From Tannerella forsythia (lineage in GTDB: Bacteria > Bacteroidota > Bacteroidia > Bacteroidales > Tannerellaceae): DNA of 64,000 nucleotides. The position numbers and the translations under genes were made by a program. The DNA lies in NCBI RefSeq assembly GCF_001006485.1, contig NZ_JUET01000058.1, positions 310,001 to 374,000 on the forward strand, written 5' to 3'. Below, in pieces: positions 34,325 through 43,173 of this stretch (position 1 is the first letter of the stretch; every line of letters starts with the position of its first letter). The notes beneath the pieces were generated by a model that was given only the letters and a program-made list of their open reading frames with translations, made no database searches and had not been told where the DNA came from.

Positions 34325-37234
34325 ATGCCGTTCAACAGTAACGTCACTTTTTTATTCACCGCTTTATCGGTGTTTCTTTTTATGTTTCTTTCGTGCGATA
34401 AGATTTACGAACGATCGGATCGGGAAGGACATGCAGCGACAGATTCCCTTATGCTACAGGCTTACACAGGCGACTCCTTAGCCGTATCATTGCGGATAAA
34501 CACCTCGGAAATCGAAAAGACTTACGATGCCTTCCTGAAAACAAGAGATACGGAGAAGAAAATCATGGCTGCCAATCAGTTGTTCGAGACGTTGTATCAA
34601 GACGGTTCGATCGATTCACTGATCGTTTTTGCTCCCGGTGAAAACCTTGAAAGGTTGGAATTTTATGCTCATTACTATATGGGCGAATATTTTATTCTGT
34701 TCAACCGTTTTGATGAGAGCATCCGCAGCTTCGAATGGGCACGGAGTTTTTACTCCGAAAAATACGTAGGGGAGGAGGCTTTGTCGGACTTGCTGTCATC
34801 GCTGAGCGTATGCCTTCAACGCAAGGGCGAATTTCACCGGGCGCTGGAAGCTGTCAAAGAGAGCTACGCCCTTGATGAGGTGTCGGGCGACAAGGAACGC
34901 ATTAGCACCTCGCTCAACAATATGGCTGCTCTCTATCTTGCCATGAAACAGCCGAAGCTGGCCAAGGATATGATCCTTAAAGCGATCGGCATAGAACGTG
35001 AACTGAACCGCGACCGCGTGCTCGCCATCCGGTTAGGCATCGCTTCGGAAGTGTATCTGAAGCTCGACGATCCTCGTAAGTCGTTGGAATTTTCGGAAGA
35101 AGCATACCGCCTCGACATGGGAGGCAACCGTCCGCACAAGGCTGCCGTCCGCCAATGTCAGATGGCAAGCGCTTACTATCAGTTGAAGGAATATGACCGC
35201 GCACGCCAGCTGCTTGACGAAGCCATCCCCGTACTCACGGAAAGCGGTAACCGTCCGTCGCTGGCTATTGCATCGTTACAGCTCGGCGGAGTGCACGAAG
35301 CGCTCGGTAACCGCAAGCAGGCCCTCGAAGCATACCGGCAAGCCATTTCCGACGCCGTGCAGGTACATGCCCGTTATGTGGAGAAAAACGCTCGATACGC
35401 GGCTTATAAGGTGATGCGCGACATGAACGATCCCGGCGCACTGCTGCAACTGGAACGTTATACCGAACTGAACGACTCGATGTACCGGCACGAATCGGAG
35501 CAGATGATCGAACAGTACTACGCTCTTTACAAAACGGAAGAGATCAGTAAGGAGAGTGAGAAACACAGGGAAAGCCTGCGGGTCTCCATCTTCGTGGGAG
35601 CGATTGTAGCCGTCGTGCTGCTCGCTATCGTGCTGTTCCTGATATATCTTGTATACCTCCAACGGCTGCGCTCGCGAATGATGCGGCAGGTGGAAAAATT
35701 GCGCACCGGCTTCTTTACGAACATCACCCACGAATTGCGTACACCGCTCACGGTGATCCTCGGCTTGAGCCGAAACATCAGTGAAGACGAGAGCTTGCCG
35801 GAAAAGACACGTCTTGAGGGAAGCGCCGTCGAACGGCAGGGCAATCAATTGCTGACGCTCATTAACCAGCTGCTCGACATCTCGAAAGTGAGATCGGCAC
35901 TTGGCGAACCGGACTGGCGGCATGGCAACATGACGGCATTCATCGGGATGATCATCGACGGATACCGCGAATATGCTCGCGAGAAAGAGATCGATCTTCA
36001 ATACGTAACCGACAGACCGGTGGAGGCCGACTTTGTGCCTGATTATGTGAACAAGATACTCAATAACTTGCTTTCGAATGCGTTCAAATTTACTCCGGCC
36101 AACGGGAGGGTGCGTGTGAATGTCACCTCTGATGGCGATGACATAACCATCACTGTGGCTGACACCGGAAAGGGGATCCCCAAGGAGAACCTCGCCCATG
36201 TGTTCGATCCGTTCTATCAGGGGGAATACGAAGGAGGTAATATCGGTACCGGCGTGGGACTGGCATTGGTGTGGCAGATTGTTCGGTCGGTCGACGGAGA
36301 AGTGAGCGTGAAGAGTGAACCGGACAAGGGCAGCGCCTTTACCGTGCGGTTGCCGAAACGGCATGGCGATGGTAAATGGAAACCATTGGAGACAAGAGAA
36401 CCTAAACCGATTTTTGCCCTAACGACGGAGGAAAGCGGTATAGAAGATCGTGTGACCGGCGAAGAGAATCGTACACGTCTGCTCATTATTGAAGATAATA
36501 ACGATGTAGCACGCTACATCGGCAGTCAAATCTCCGACGAATACGATATTTTCTTTGCATCCGACGGTAGGCACGGGCTGGAAAAAGCGCGCGAAATTGT
36601 GCCTGACCTGATGATCACCGACCTGATGATGCCCGAGATGGACGGACTTGAAGTGTGCCGGAGCGTACGTGCCGATGAACTGATCAGTCACGTGCCTATC
36701 ATTGTGATTACGGCCAAAGTGACGGATGCCGACCGTGTGAAAGGATTAGAGGCCGGGGCGGATGCCTATCTCGGAAAACCGTTCAATGGCGACGAACTGC
36801 GTGTGCGCATCCGAAAATTGCTTGAACAGCGTCGCTTCTTGCGCGAAAAGTTCTCGAAGGCGCTGGCCGAAGGCAAGGAGGCCGAAGTACAGCACACCGA
36901 TGCCGACAACCGTTTCCTCTCCAAAACGGTCGATGCCGTCTATCTGCTGATGGACAAGCAGCAGTTGGACGTGAATGCGCTGGCCGACAAACTTTGTCTG
37001 AGTCCGCGCCAGTTTCATCGCAAAATAACCGGATTGACGGGAGAGACACCCATGGCTTTTGTCATGCAAATAAGGATGAAACGGGCAAAGCAATTGCTCG
37101 ATTCCAAGCCCGAATGGAGCATCGACGAGGTGGCCGAACATTGCGGATTCGATCACTATTCCGGCTTTTATCACGCTTTTAAGAAAATGTTCGGCATCTC
37201 TCCTTCGCAATACAGGCGAAGAGGAGCGGAGTAA
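34325..37234 (+). CDS. TPR-type hybrid two-component sensor/regulator with AraC output domain
   Basis: This 969-residue protein joins sensor, kinase and regulator in one chain. From ATG 34325 it has a lipoprotein-like leader (FLFTALSVFLFMFLSC) and an N-terminal region of TPR helices (about residues 90-400, e.g. SLNNMAALYLAMKQPKLAKD). A membrane segment follows near 422-444. The histidine kinase has its H-box ITHELRTPLTV near 468, an N-box NNLLSNAFKFTP and GTGVGLALVWQIV. The receiver domain has IEDNNDV and the phospho-acceptor in ITDLMMPEMDG near 765. The C-terminal AraC helix-turn-helix spans about 878-967 (VAEHCGFDHYSGFYHAFKKMFGISP split by the family spacing). An ATG at 34277 is an alternative start. 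No SusCD pair is adjacent; hexA is convergent. The ligand is unknown. Confidence 0.93.
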   Translation: MPFNSNVTFLFTALSVFLFMFLSCDKIYERSDREGHAATDSLMLQAYTGDSLAVSLRINTSEIEKTYDAFLKTRDTEKKIMAANQLFETLYQDGSIDSLIVFAPGENLERLEFYAHYYMGEYFILFNRFDESIRSFEWARSFYSEKYVGEEALSDLLSSLSVCLQRKGEFHRALEAVKESYALDEVSGDKERISTSLNNMAALYLAMKQPKLAKDMILKAIGIERELNRDRVLAIRLGIASEVYLKLDDPRKSLEFSEEAYRLDMGGNRPHKAAVRQCQMASAYYQLKEYDRARQLLDEAIPVLTESGNRPSLAIASLQLGGVHEALGNRKQALEAYRQAISDAVQVHARYVEKNARYAAYKVMRDMNDPGALLQLERYTELNDSMYRHESEQMIEQYYALYKTEEISKESEKHRESLRVSIFVGAIVAVVLLAIVLFLIYLVYLQRLRSRMMRQVEKLRTGFFTNITHELRTPLTVILGLSRNISEDESLPEKTRLEGSAVERQGNQLLTLINQLLDISKVRSALGEPDWRHGNMTAFIGMIIDGYREYAREKEIDLQYVTDRPVEADFVPDYVNKILNNLLSNAFKFTPANGRVRVNVTSDGDDITITVADTGKGIPKENLAHVFDPFYQGEYEGGNIGTGVGLALVWQIVRSVDGEVSVKSEPDKGSAFTVRLPKRHGDGKWKPLETREPKPIFALTTEESGIEDRVTGEENRTRLLIIEDNNDVARYIGSQISDEYDIFFASDGRHGLEKAREIVPDLMITDLMMPEMDGLEVCRSVRADELISHVPIIVITAKVTDADRVKGLEAGADAYLGKPFNGDELRVRIRKLLEQRRFLREKFSKALAEGKEAEVQHTDADNRFLSKTVDAVYLLMDKQQLDVNALADKLCLSPRQFHRKITGLTGETPMAFVMQIRMKRAKQLLDSKPEWSIDEVAEHCGFDHYSGFYHAFKKMFGISPSQYRRRGAE

Positions 37235-37283
37235 TTCCGGATTTGTTGGCCGAACCTTGAAAATCTGAAAGCCCATACGGATA

Positions 37284-37320
37284 AAAAGAGAGCCGACTCA
37301 TTTTGAGTCGGCTCTCTTTT
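37284..37320. terminator. Bidirectional terminator
   Basis: A perfect 17-base inverted repeat, AAAAGAGAGCCGACTCA (37284-37300) and its complement (37304-37320) around a TTT loop, with A-tracts and T-tracts at the ends. It lies between the convergent hybrid regulator gene and hexA and can serve both. Confidence 0.92.
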
Positions 37321-37389
37321 CAGGAAACTTGATGCGGTTGCTCTGCCGAAACGTGCAATGTGATTCCGGCAAAGTAACTCACTGTTTAT

Positions 37390-39723
37390 TTACTCGTGGA
37401 ACAGCTGATTCTCAGCGATCGCTTCAAATTTTTCGGCATCGGCTTTGCGGATTTTTACGCTACCGTTGCCCCAGTTTGAAGGCCATCCGCCGATGATGTG
37501 TCCGAGGAAGACGACCTTAAACTCGTGCAGTCCTTTGGCCAGCGCTACCGAACAGTCGCGACGCGAGAAGCGTTTCGTTTCGCCGGTGTTGCTGATCAGC
37601 CTCCGACCGTCGACCCATACCTCTTCGAGGTCGGACGAGAAGTAGTAGACGCCGTCTTCGGGAATGTCTACATAGCCTTCGGCTATGGCGGCATATTGCT
37701 TCACTCCGCGCATCGATTCGCTGCTTTTAACGACCTTTGTAATTTCAGCAAGGCTCTTGATCGTCGATGCTTTCCAGTCGGTAACATCCGCCAACTTCGA
37801 CGGTTCGAGGAACATGCCGTCCGTTACCTGCATCTTCAAACCCGGCTTGGCCGCAGCTACTTCTTTGGCCGGTGCCAGTGCCTGCTTCTCTACGGTGATG
37901 GTGCGCACGGGGCTCATCTTTCCCGAAGGCAGTACGGAACGGATTTTCAACGTGGCTGATTCCGTAAATTCCAGCGGCGATTCGTATATGGCCGATTCGG
38001 GTGTGGGATCGTTGCCGTCTGTCGTGTAAACGACCTTGACAGGGCGGTTCGTCGTAAACTCGAGCGATGCCTTATCGGTGAACGCCACGAAATTGCATGA
38101 TCCGTTCGGCTGTTCGGGCTGAGGAATGTAATAGTTAACCTTATGTTCGTCGAGACGCACGCAGGCGTTGTCCAACCGGCGCAAGAAGTCGTTATAGTTT
38201 TTCTTCTCGGGCTGTGTCCATGCAATCTCGCTTAGCGCCAGCACACGCGGATAAGCGCGATATTCCAAGATGTCGGTCGTGTACAGGTATTCCGACCACA
38301 AATTACATTGAACGCCTTTGACGAAGTGGTCTTTGCCGAGCTTGATCAGGGTGTCGGGTGTCGGGTTGTAACTGTACGTCTTCTCTAACTTCGCGTTGCC
38401 GCCGATGGCTACCGGCTCGATTTTCGGATCGCCCTGATAGTGGTCGATATACATCCCTCCCGATCCGGGCGTCATGATCACGTCGTGATCCATATTAGCC
38501 GCGGCAATGCCGCCGGCCTCGCCACGCCACGACATTACCGTGGCCGATGGTGCCAGACCGCCTTCCAGAATTTCGTCCCAGCCAATCAGACGCTTGCCGT
38601 GTCCGTTCAGCACTTTCTCGATACGACGGATTACGTAGCTCTGCAGCTCTTCTTCGTTCTTCAGACCTTCTTCGCGGATACGCTTTTGGCAAAGCGGACA
38701 TTGCTTCCAGCTGCTCTTGGGACACTCGTCTCCGCCGATGTGGAAATAGGTGCCGGGGAACAGCGGGATCATTTCGGCGATTACGTCTTCAAGAAACCGG
38801 AAAGTCTCTTCTTTTCCGGGGCACATGACAATGTCTTCGACGCCCCAAATGATACGCGGCGTGATGGAATCGCCCTTGCACGAAAGTTCCGGATAGGCTG
38901 CGATGGCTGCGAGTTCATGTCCCGGAATTTCCAGTTCGGGAACGACGGTGATAAAACGCTCGGCAGCATAGGCTACGATTTCTTTGATCTCTTCCTGAGT
39001 GTAGAAACCGCCGTACTCCGTACCTTCTCCGTCGATACGCTTCGACCCGATCTCCGCCAGTTTCGGATACTTCTTGATCTCGATACGCCAGCCCTGATCT
39101 TCGGTCAGATGCCAGTGCAAGCGGTTGATCTTGAAGAGGGCTAAAACATCGATATGCTTCTTCACATTCTCGACCGGGATAAAGTGACGGCACGGATCGA
39201 GCATGACTCCGCGGTAGCCGAATCGGGGGGCGTCCTGAATGTTTACGCACGGAGCCACCCATGCCATACCATCGACGGTTGTGCTGCTTTCCACCTCGGC
39301 GGGCAGCAGTTGCAGGAAGCTCTGCATGGCGTAGAACAATCCTTGTGGGGTGCGCGCCTTGGCCGTGACCTTGTCTTTCGTTACCTCCAGTGTATAACCT
39401 TCTTCATGCTCTACCGATTCGTCGATCAGTAACGCGATCGCATTCGATGCCGTTTCCTGGTCGGTCACTTGCAGCGTAAAACCGGTTGAGAGGTTGAGCT
39501 TGCCGGCGATAAACTCGGCGACCGTCCGGGCACCGGCGTCCTGTGCATAAAAAACGGTGTTCTTTTTCAGCTGAAAAGAACCTTCGCCCTGCTCCAGACT
39601 TTGCGGTTGAGGAATGATGTTGATTCCCTGATTGTAACTTTGCTGATTCGTGACCGGTTGCTTATTGTCGCACGCCGTCAGGCAGCATGCGCCGATCACT
39701 GCGGATAAAAATAATTTCTTCAT
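37390..39723 (-). CDS. hexA: GH20 beta-N-acetylhexosaminidase lipoprotein
   Basis: This 777-residue enzyme removes terminal N-acetylhexosamine from glycans. It has a lipoprotein signal (VIGACCLTAC), then a GH20b alpha/beta domain to about residue 150 (NIIPQPQSLEQGEGSFQL). The GH20 barrel follows (GYRGVMLDPCRHFIPVE, INRLHWHLTEDQGWRIE) with the catalytic Asp-Glu pair in HIGGDECPKSSW near 330. A short chitobiase-type beta domain comes next at about 545-605 (VVYTTDGNDPTPESAIYESP). A PA14-like domain ends the chain (VDIPEDGVYYFSSDLEEVWV). The length and design fit HexA of Tannerella forsythia; the name is given on that resemblance. glyA lies 36 bases upstream. Confidence 0.93.
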   Translation of the reverse strand: MKKLFLSAVIGACCLTACDNKQPVTNQQSYNQGINIIPQPQSLEQGEGSFQLKKNTVFYAQDAGARTVAEFIAGKLNLSTGFTLQVTDQETASNAIALLIDESVEHEEGYTLEVTKDKVTAKARTPQGLFYAMQSFLQLLPAEVESSTTVDGMAWVAPCVNIQDAPRFGYRGVMLDPCRHFIPVENVKKHIDVLALFKINRLHWHLTEDQGWRIEIKKYPKLAEIGSKRIDGEGTEYGGFYTQEEIKEIVAYAAERFITVVPELEIPGHELAAIAAYPELSCKGDSITPRIIWGVEDIVMCPGKEETFRFLEDVIAEMIPLFPGTYFHIGGDECPKSSWKQCPLCQKRIREEGLKNEEELQSYVIRRIEKVLNGHGKRLIGWDEILEGGLAPSATVMSWRGEAGGIAAANMDHDVIMTPGSGGMYIDHYQGDPKIEPVAIGGNAKLEKTYSYNPTPDTLIKLGKDHFVKGVQCNLWSEYLYTTDILEYRAYPRVLALSEIAWTQPEKKNYNDFLRRLDNACVRLDEHKVNYYIPQPEQPNGSCNFVAFTDKASLEFTTNRPVKVVYTTDGNDPTPESAIYESPLEFTESATLKIRSVLPSGKMSPVRTITVEKQALAPAKEVAAAKPGLKMQVTDGMFLEPSKLADVTDWKASTIKSLAEITKVVKSSESMRGVKQYAAIAEGYVDIPEDGVYYFSSDLEEVWVDGRRLISNTGETKRFSRRDCSVALAKGLHEFKVVFLGHIIGGWPSNWGNGSVKIRKADAEKFEAIAENQLFHE

Positions 39724-39759
39724 ATAATAATATAATAATTGAATTTGTGTTCCGGAGGA

Positions 39760-41040
39760 TTACCATGCATACAACGGATAGTCTTTCATCGTCTGATTCA
39801 CTTTGCTGCGCACGGAAGCGATCGTTGTTTCCGATTCGGGATTGGAAAGTACGGTGTCGATCATCTCGACAATCTCACCCATCAGCGGCTCTTTTACTCC
39901 GCGTGTGGTGATGGCCGGCGTACCGATACGGATGCCCGATGTTTGGAACGGCGAACGGCTGTCGAACGGTACCATATTCTTGTTCACCGTAATATCGGCG
40001 GCAACTAGCGCTTTTTCAGCTACCTTACCTGTCAACTCGGGGAATTTGGTACGCAGGTCGATAAGCATGCTGTGGTTGTCCGTTCCGCCCGAAATGATTT
40101 TGTAGCCCTTATCGATAAAGGCTTGTGCCATCACGGCTGCATTTTTCTTTACCTGTGTTTGATAAGTCTTGTATTCGGGTTCAAGCGCTTCGCCGAATGA
40201 CACGGCTTTGGCGGCAATCACATGTTCGAGCGGACCACCCTGAATACCGGGGAATACCGCCGAATCGAGCAGCTGAGACATGGTTTTGATTTCGCCTTTC
40301 GGTGTTTTCTTGCCCCATGGATTTTCAAAATCCTTGCCCAGCAAAATCACACCACCGCGCGGGCCGCGCAGGGTCTTATGCGTCGTTGAAGTGACGATAT
40401 GGGCGTGTGGCAGCGGGTTGTTCAGTAAACCGGCAGCAATCAGGCCGGCCGGGTGTGCCATATCGATCATCAGCAATGCGCCGACTTTGTCGGCAATCGC
40501 ACGCATTCTGGCATAATCCCAGTCCCGAGAATAAGCGGAAGCTCCTCCGACAATTAATTTCGGTTTCTCGCGCAATGCCACTTCTTCCATCTGTTCGTAA
40601 TCCACGCGTCCCGTATCTTCTTTTACATTATATTCGACGGCGCGATACAAGATACCTGAGCTGTTTACCGGCGAACCGTGCGAAAGATGCCCTCCGTGCG
40701 AGAGGTTTAAGCCTAAGAACGTATCGCCCGGATTCAGGACTGCCAGAAAGACGGCCGCGTTTGCCTGTGCTCCAGAATGTGGCTGCACGTTAGCCCATTC
40801 GGCCCCGAAGAGCTTTTTCAGCCGTTCGATGGCCAGATTCTCGCTTTCGTCTACCACTTCGCAGCCCCCGTAATAACGTTTCCCGGGATATCCTTCGGCA
40901 TACTTGTTGGTAAGGTAACTGCCCATGGCCTGCATCACCTGTTCACTCACGAAGTTTTCCGAAGCAATCAACTCGATACCTTTCAACTGGCGTTGATGTT
41001 CACGTTCGATAATTTCAAAAATTACACTGTCTCGTTTCAT
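39760..41040 (-). CDS. glyA: Serine hydroxymethyltransferase
   Basis: GlyA interconverts serine and glycine with tetrahydrofolate, supplying one-carbon units. The 426-residue protein has the conserved LIASENFVS near residue 25, [13 protein letters not shown] near 48, and SHGGHLSHG. The pyridoxal-phosphate lysine lies in [15 protein letters not shown] near 230. The glyA and hexA genes are 36 bases apart on the same strand, so readthrough into hexA is possible. A weak -7-like TACCTTTA lies at 41136-41129 on the minus strand. Confidence 0.97.
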   Translation of the reverse strand: MKRDSVIFEIIEREHQRQLKGIELIASENFVSEQVMQAMGSYLTNKYAEGYPGKRYYGGCEVVDESENLAIERLKKLFGAEWANVQPHSGAQANAAVFLAVLNPGDTFLGLNLSHGGHLSHGSPVNSSGILYRAVEYNVKEDTGRVDYEQMEEVALREKPKLIVGGASAYSRDWDYARMRAIADKVGALLMIDMAHPAGLIAAGLLNNPLPHAHIVTSTTHKTLRGPRGGVILLGKDFENPWGKKTPKGEIKTMSQLLDSAVFPGIQGGPLEHVIAAKAVSFGEALEPEYKTYQTQVKKNAAVMAQAFIDKGYKIISGGTDNHSMLIDLRTKFPELTGKVAEKALVAADITVNKNMVPFDSRSPFQTSGIRIGTPAITTRGVKEPLMGEIVEMIDTVLSNPESETTIASVRSKVNQTMKDYPLYAW

Positions 41041-41383
41041 AGAAATATATTTGTTAAAGATTTATATGTTTGTTTATCCTTCCGTCTGTTGCTATAATCA
41101 CTTGTTTTTCATTTTTATTTTAGAGGCGTAAAGGTATTGTTTTTTTATGAATATACCGAATGATTGCGGGGGATTCTCTGTTAAAAAGTTATTTCGCATA
41201 CGTTACATATACGACTGGCATGACACACTCATAAATGAACCTTGAGGAAGGCCCAGTCTCTTTTATTTCGTCCATGCCATAGGAGGGGTAGAAAGGGTGC
41301 ATTTGTAGGTATAGTTCAGCCTTTGCAAACGATGCGTCGGTTGGCATGTATGTTGGGAAAATCGTTTCGATACGGAGTATAAA
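41041..41383. other. Intergenic region upstream of glyA
   Basis: No gene is seen between glyA and the tRNA-Arg terminator. The part near glyA is AT-rich and should hold its promoter; the best candidate is TACCTTTA at 41129-41136 (minus strand), one base off consensus. The rest (41140-41380) shows no repeat or frame I can support. Confidence 0.5.
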
Positions 41384-41417
41384 AAAACGTCTCGGCTAGA
41401 AAAAGCCAAGACGTTTT
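41384..41417 (-). terminator. Terminator of tRNA-Arg
   Basis: AAAACGTCT plus GGCT on one side pair with AGCC plus AGACGTTTT on the other, with one C/A mismatch. On the minus strand the stem is followed by a run of T, directly downstream of the tRNA gene. Confidence 0.88.
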
Positions 41418-41452
41418 ATGATTTTCTTTTGTTGCTCTGCAACTTCTGAAAG

Positions 41453-41524
41453 TAGTCCCGCCGGGAATCGAACCCGGATTTAAAGTTTAGGAAACTTCCG
41501 TTCTATCCATTGAACTACAGAACC
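41453..41524 (-). tRNA. tRNA-Arg (anticodon CCU)
   Basis: The 72-nt cloverleaf closes with acceptor arm GGTTCTG/CGGGACT (with G-U pairs), D stem GTTC/GAAC, and anticodon stem GAAGT/ACTTT around loop TTCCTAA. The T arm is CCGGG-TTCGATT-CCCGG. The anticodon CCT reads AGG. CCA is not encoded. A terminator follows and sodB lies upstream on the same strand, itself ended by a terminator. Confidence 0.95.
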
Positions 41525-41531
41525 GGTTCTT

Positions 41532-41572
41532 AAAAGGACCGGCCAACCGCTTTAACCGTCGGCCGGTAGTCC
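41532..41572 (-). terminator. Terminator of sodB
   Basis: On the minus strand GGA and CCGGCC pair with GGCCGG and TCC (a 3-base bulge between the two blocks on one side), followed by TTTT. It lies just after the superoxide dismutase stop and before tRNA-Arg. Confidence 0.8.
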
Positions 41573-41591
41573 CTACTGATGCGACCTGTCT

Positions 41592-42227
41592 TTATTTCAT
41601 TCTGCTCTCTACCACTTCCCAGTCGATGATGCTCCATACCGCTTCGATATGGTCGGCACGTCTGTTCTGGTAATCCAGATAGTAAGCGTGTTCCCACACG
41701 TCGATACCGAAGATCGGAGTGTATCCTCTCCGTACCGGATTGGAGCCGTTGGCTTCCTGTGTGATCACTAATTTACCTTCTTTATCGATGGATAAGAAAG
41801 CCCATCCCGATCCGAACAAGGTTAAGGATGCCTCCGTAAACTTCTTTTGGAAAGCCTCGAAGCTACCGAAATCGCGATTGATGGCTTCGGCAAGTTTGCC
41901 CTTAGGAGCGTTATGCTCTGTCTGAGGCTTGAATTGCAGGAAGTAAAGTTCATGATTCAGCGCTTGACCGGCATTGTTGAAAATAGCACCGTCGGGGGCT
42001 GTTTTAACAATCTCCACAATGCTTTTTCCTTCGTATTCCGTACCTACTATAAGTTTGTTCAATGTATTTACATAGTTCTGTAAATGTTTACCGTAATGAT
42101 ATTCAATTGTCTGCTGGCTGATTACAGGTTCCAATGCATTCTGTGCATAGGGAAGCTTTGGTGTTTCAAAACTCATAAGTGTAATGCTTAAAAATGTAAA
42201 AACTAATGTTGATAAAATCGCTTTCAT
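41592..42227 (-). CDS. sodB: Fe/Mn superoxide dismutase with possible signal peptide
   Basis: The enzyme converts superoxide to hydrogen peroxide and oxygen. Metal ligands are visible in YHYGKHLQNYV (His), AGQALNHELYF (His) and GIDVWEHAYYLDYQNRRADH (Asp and His). The core starts ETPKLPYAQNALEPVIS. From ATG 42227 the 211-residue product begins MKAILSTLVFTFLSITLMSF, which looks like a signal peptide or membrane anchor. Starting at ATG 42176 (MSFETPKLPY) would give the usual cytoplasmic enzyme of 194 residues. The promoter at 42256-42287 allows both starts. The downstream terminator makes the gene monocistronic. Confidence 0.93.
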   Translation of the reverse strand: MKAILSTLVFTFLSITLMSFETPKLPYAQNALEPVISQQTIEYHYGKHLQNYVNTLNKLIVGTEYEGKSIVEIVKTAPDGAIFNNAGQALNHELYFLQFKPQTEHNAPKGKLAEAINRDFGSFEAFQKKFTEASLTLFGSGWAFLSIDKEGKLVITQEANGSNPVRRGYTPIFGIDVWEHAYYLDYQNRRADHIEAVWSIIDWEVVESRMK

Positions 42228-42255
42228 ACAAGTGAATTTATAAATTTATCCGTTA

Positions 42256-42287
42256 CAAAGATACGCACTTTCGGATAAAAAACCAAA
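42256..42287 (-). promoter_or_regulatory. Consensus promoter of sodB
   Basis: On the minus strand TTTG (42287-42284) is followed after 20 bases by TATCTTTG (42263-42256), an ideal Bacteroidetes -33/-7 pair. The start ATG at 42227 lies 28 bases beyond the -7 box. Confidence 0.85.
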
Positions 42288-42323
42288 TGTCGACTCGGAT
42301 ATCTTTAAAGAGTTGGATATTTT

Positions 42324-43052
42324 TTATTGATCAAAAAGGATTTGCATGACTTCAAGTGACTTTATCTCCGGAAAATCAGATAGATGGAGGCGGTAGTAGT
42401 CGAGAATATGGCGGATGATACGCGTACGTTCTGTTCGGGAAAAAGTGAACACCGACATATTTTGGAAATTCATTTTTAACAAACGGGCGAAGACGAGGCT
42501 CTCCTCCCTGCTTAAATAATGATTGTGTTCGGGAAGAGTACTCGAAAATGTACCATTCAACAGATCAAAATATTGTCCTTCGGCATACAGTTCTTTATTG
42601 GGATGGATGCCAAGGTAGTTCGAGAGGCGGAATAGAAATGCGAGATGAAAGTTGGCGACGCCTTCGTCGGCAATTTCGAGCCATCGGATGGCATGATACA
42701 CGTAGTTGAACAAGGGTCTGTTCGCTTCTTTTTCCTGGATAACCCGGTAGAGAACTTCGGACAGGAACAAGGCTTCGGCGTTCTTTACAGGGTGCTGATG
42801 GAGTTGCATCGCCGGAAAGGCGGGCCGGGCTTCGCATATGCGTTGAATCTCTCTGTTGTTCAGATGTTCCACTTCCATGTCAAGGACGGAAAGAGGCATC
42901 AGAAAAGCATGCGGAATCTTTGTTTTCTTACGGTGCGAGTTCGTCACCATGTAAGCAATACGTCCGAATTCTTCCGTGTACACAGTGATGATCATGTACT
43001 TGTCGTTGTACGGAAGAGTGTGTAATACAATTCCCTTTGTCTTATACAGCAT
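42324..43052 (-). CDS. recO: DNA repair protein RecO
   Basis: RecO works with RecR and RecF to load RecA on gapped DNA. The 242-residue product begins with the OB-fold strand pattern KTKGIVLHTLPYNDKYMIITV and YTEEFGRIAYMV. It continues with the helical RecO C-terminal domain (NAEALFLSEVLYRVIQEKE). The C-terminus lacks the zinc-binding cysteines of some RecO proteins, as common in Bacteroidetes. A -7 box TATTTTTG lies on the minus strand at 43067-43060, directly upstream. Confidence 0.93.
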   Translation of the reverse strand: MLYKTKGIVLHTLPYNDKYMIITVYTEEFGRIAYMVTNSHRKKTKIPHAFLMPLSVLDMEVEHLNNREIQRICEARPAFPAMQLHQHPVKNAEALFLSEVLYRVIQEKEANRPLFNYVYHAIRWLEIADEGVANFHLAFLFRLSNYLGIHPNKELYAEGQYFDLLNGTFSSTLPEHNHYLSREESLVFARLLKMNFQNMSVFTFSRTERTRIIRHILDYYRLHLSDFPEIKSLEVMQILFDQ

Positions 43053-43173
43053 CCCGATGCAAAAATAGTAAAAAAACGGATGTGGATGTCTGTTGGTTTA
43101 AATCGTTTGTTTTTATGAAGCTGTGTTTGTTTTGAGATTTTGATGCGATTAGCCTGTGATGGCAGAAGGCTGT

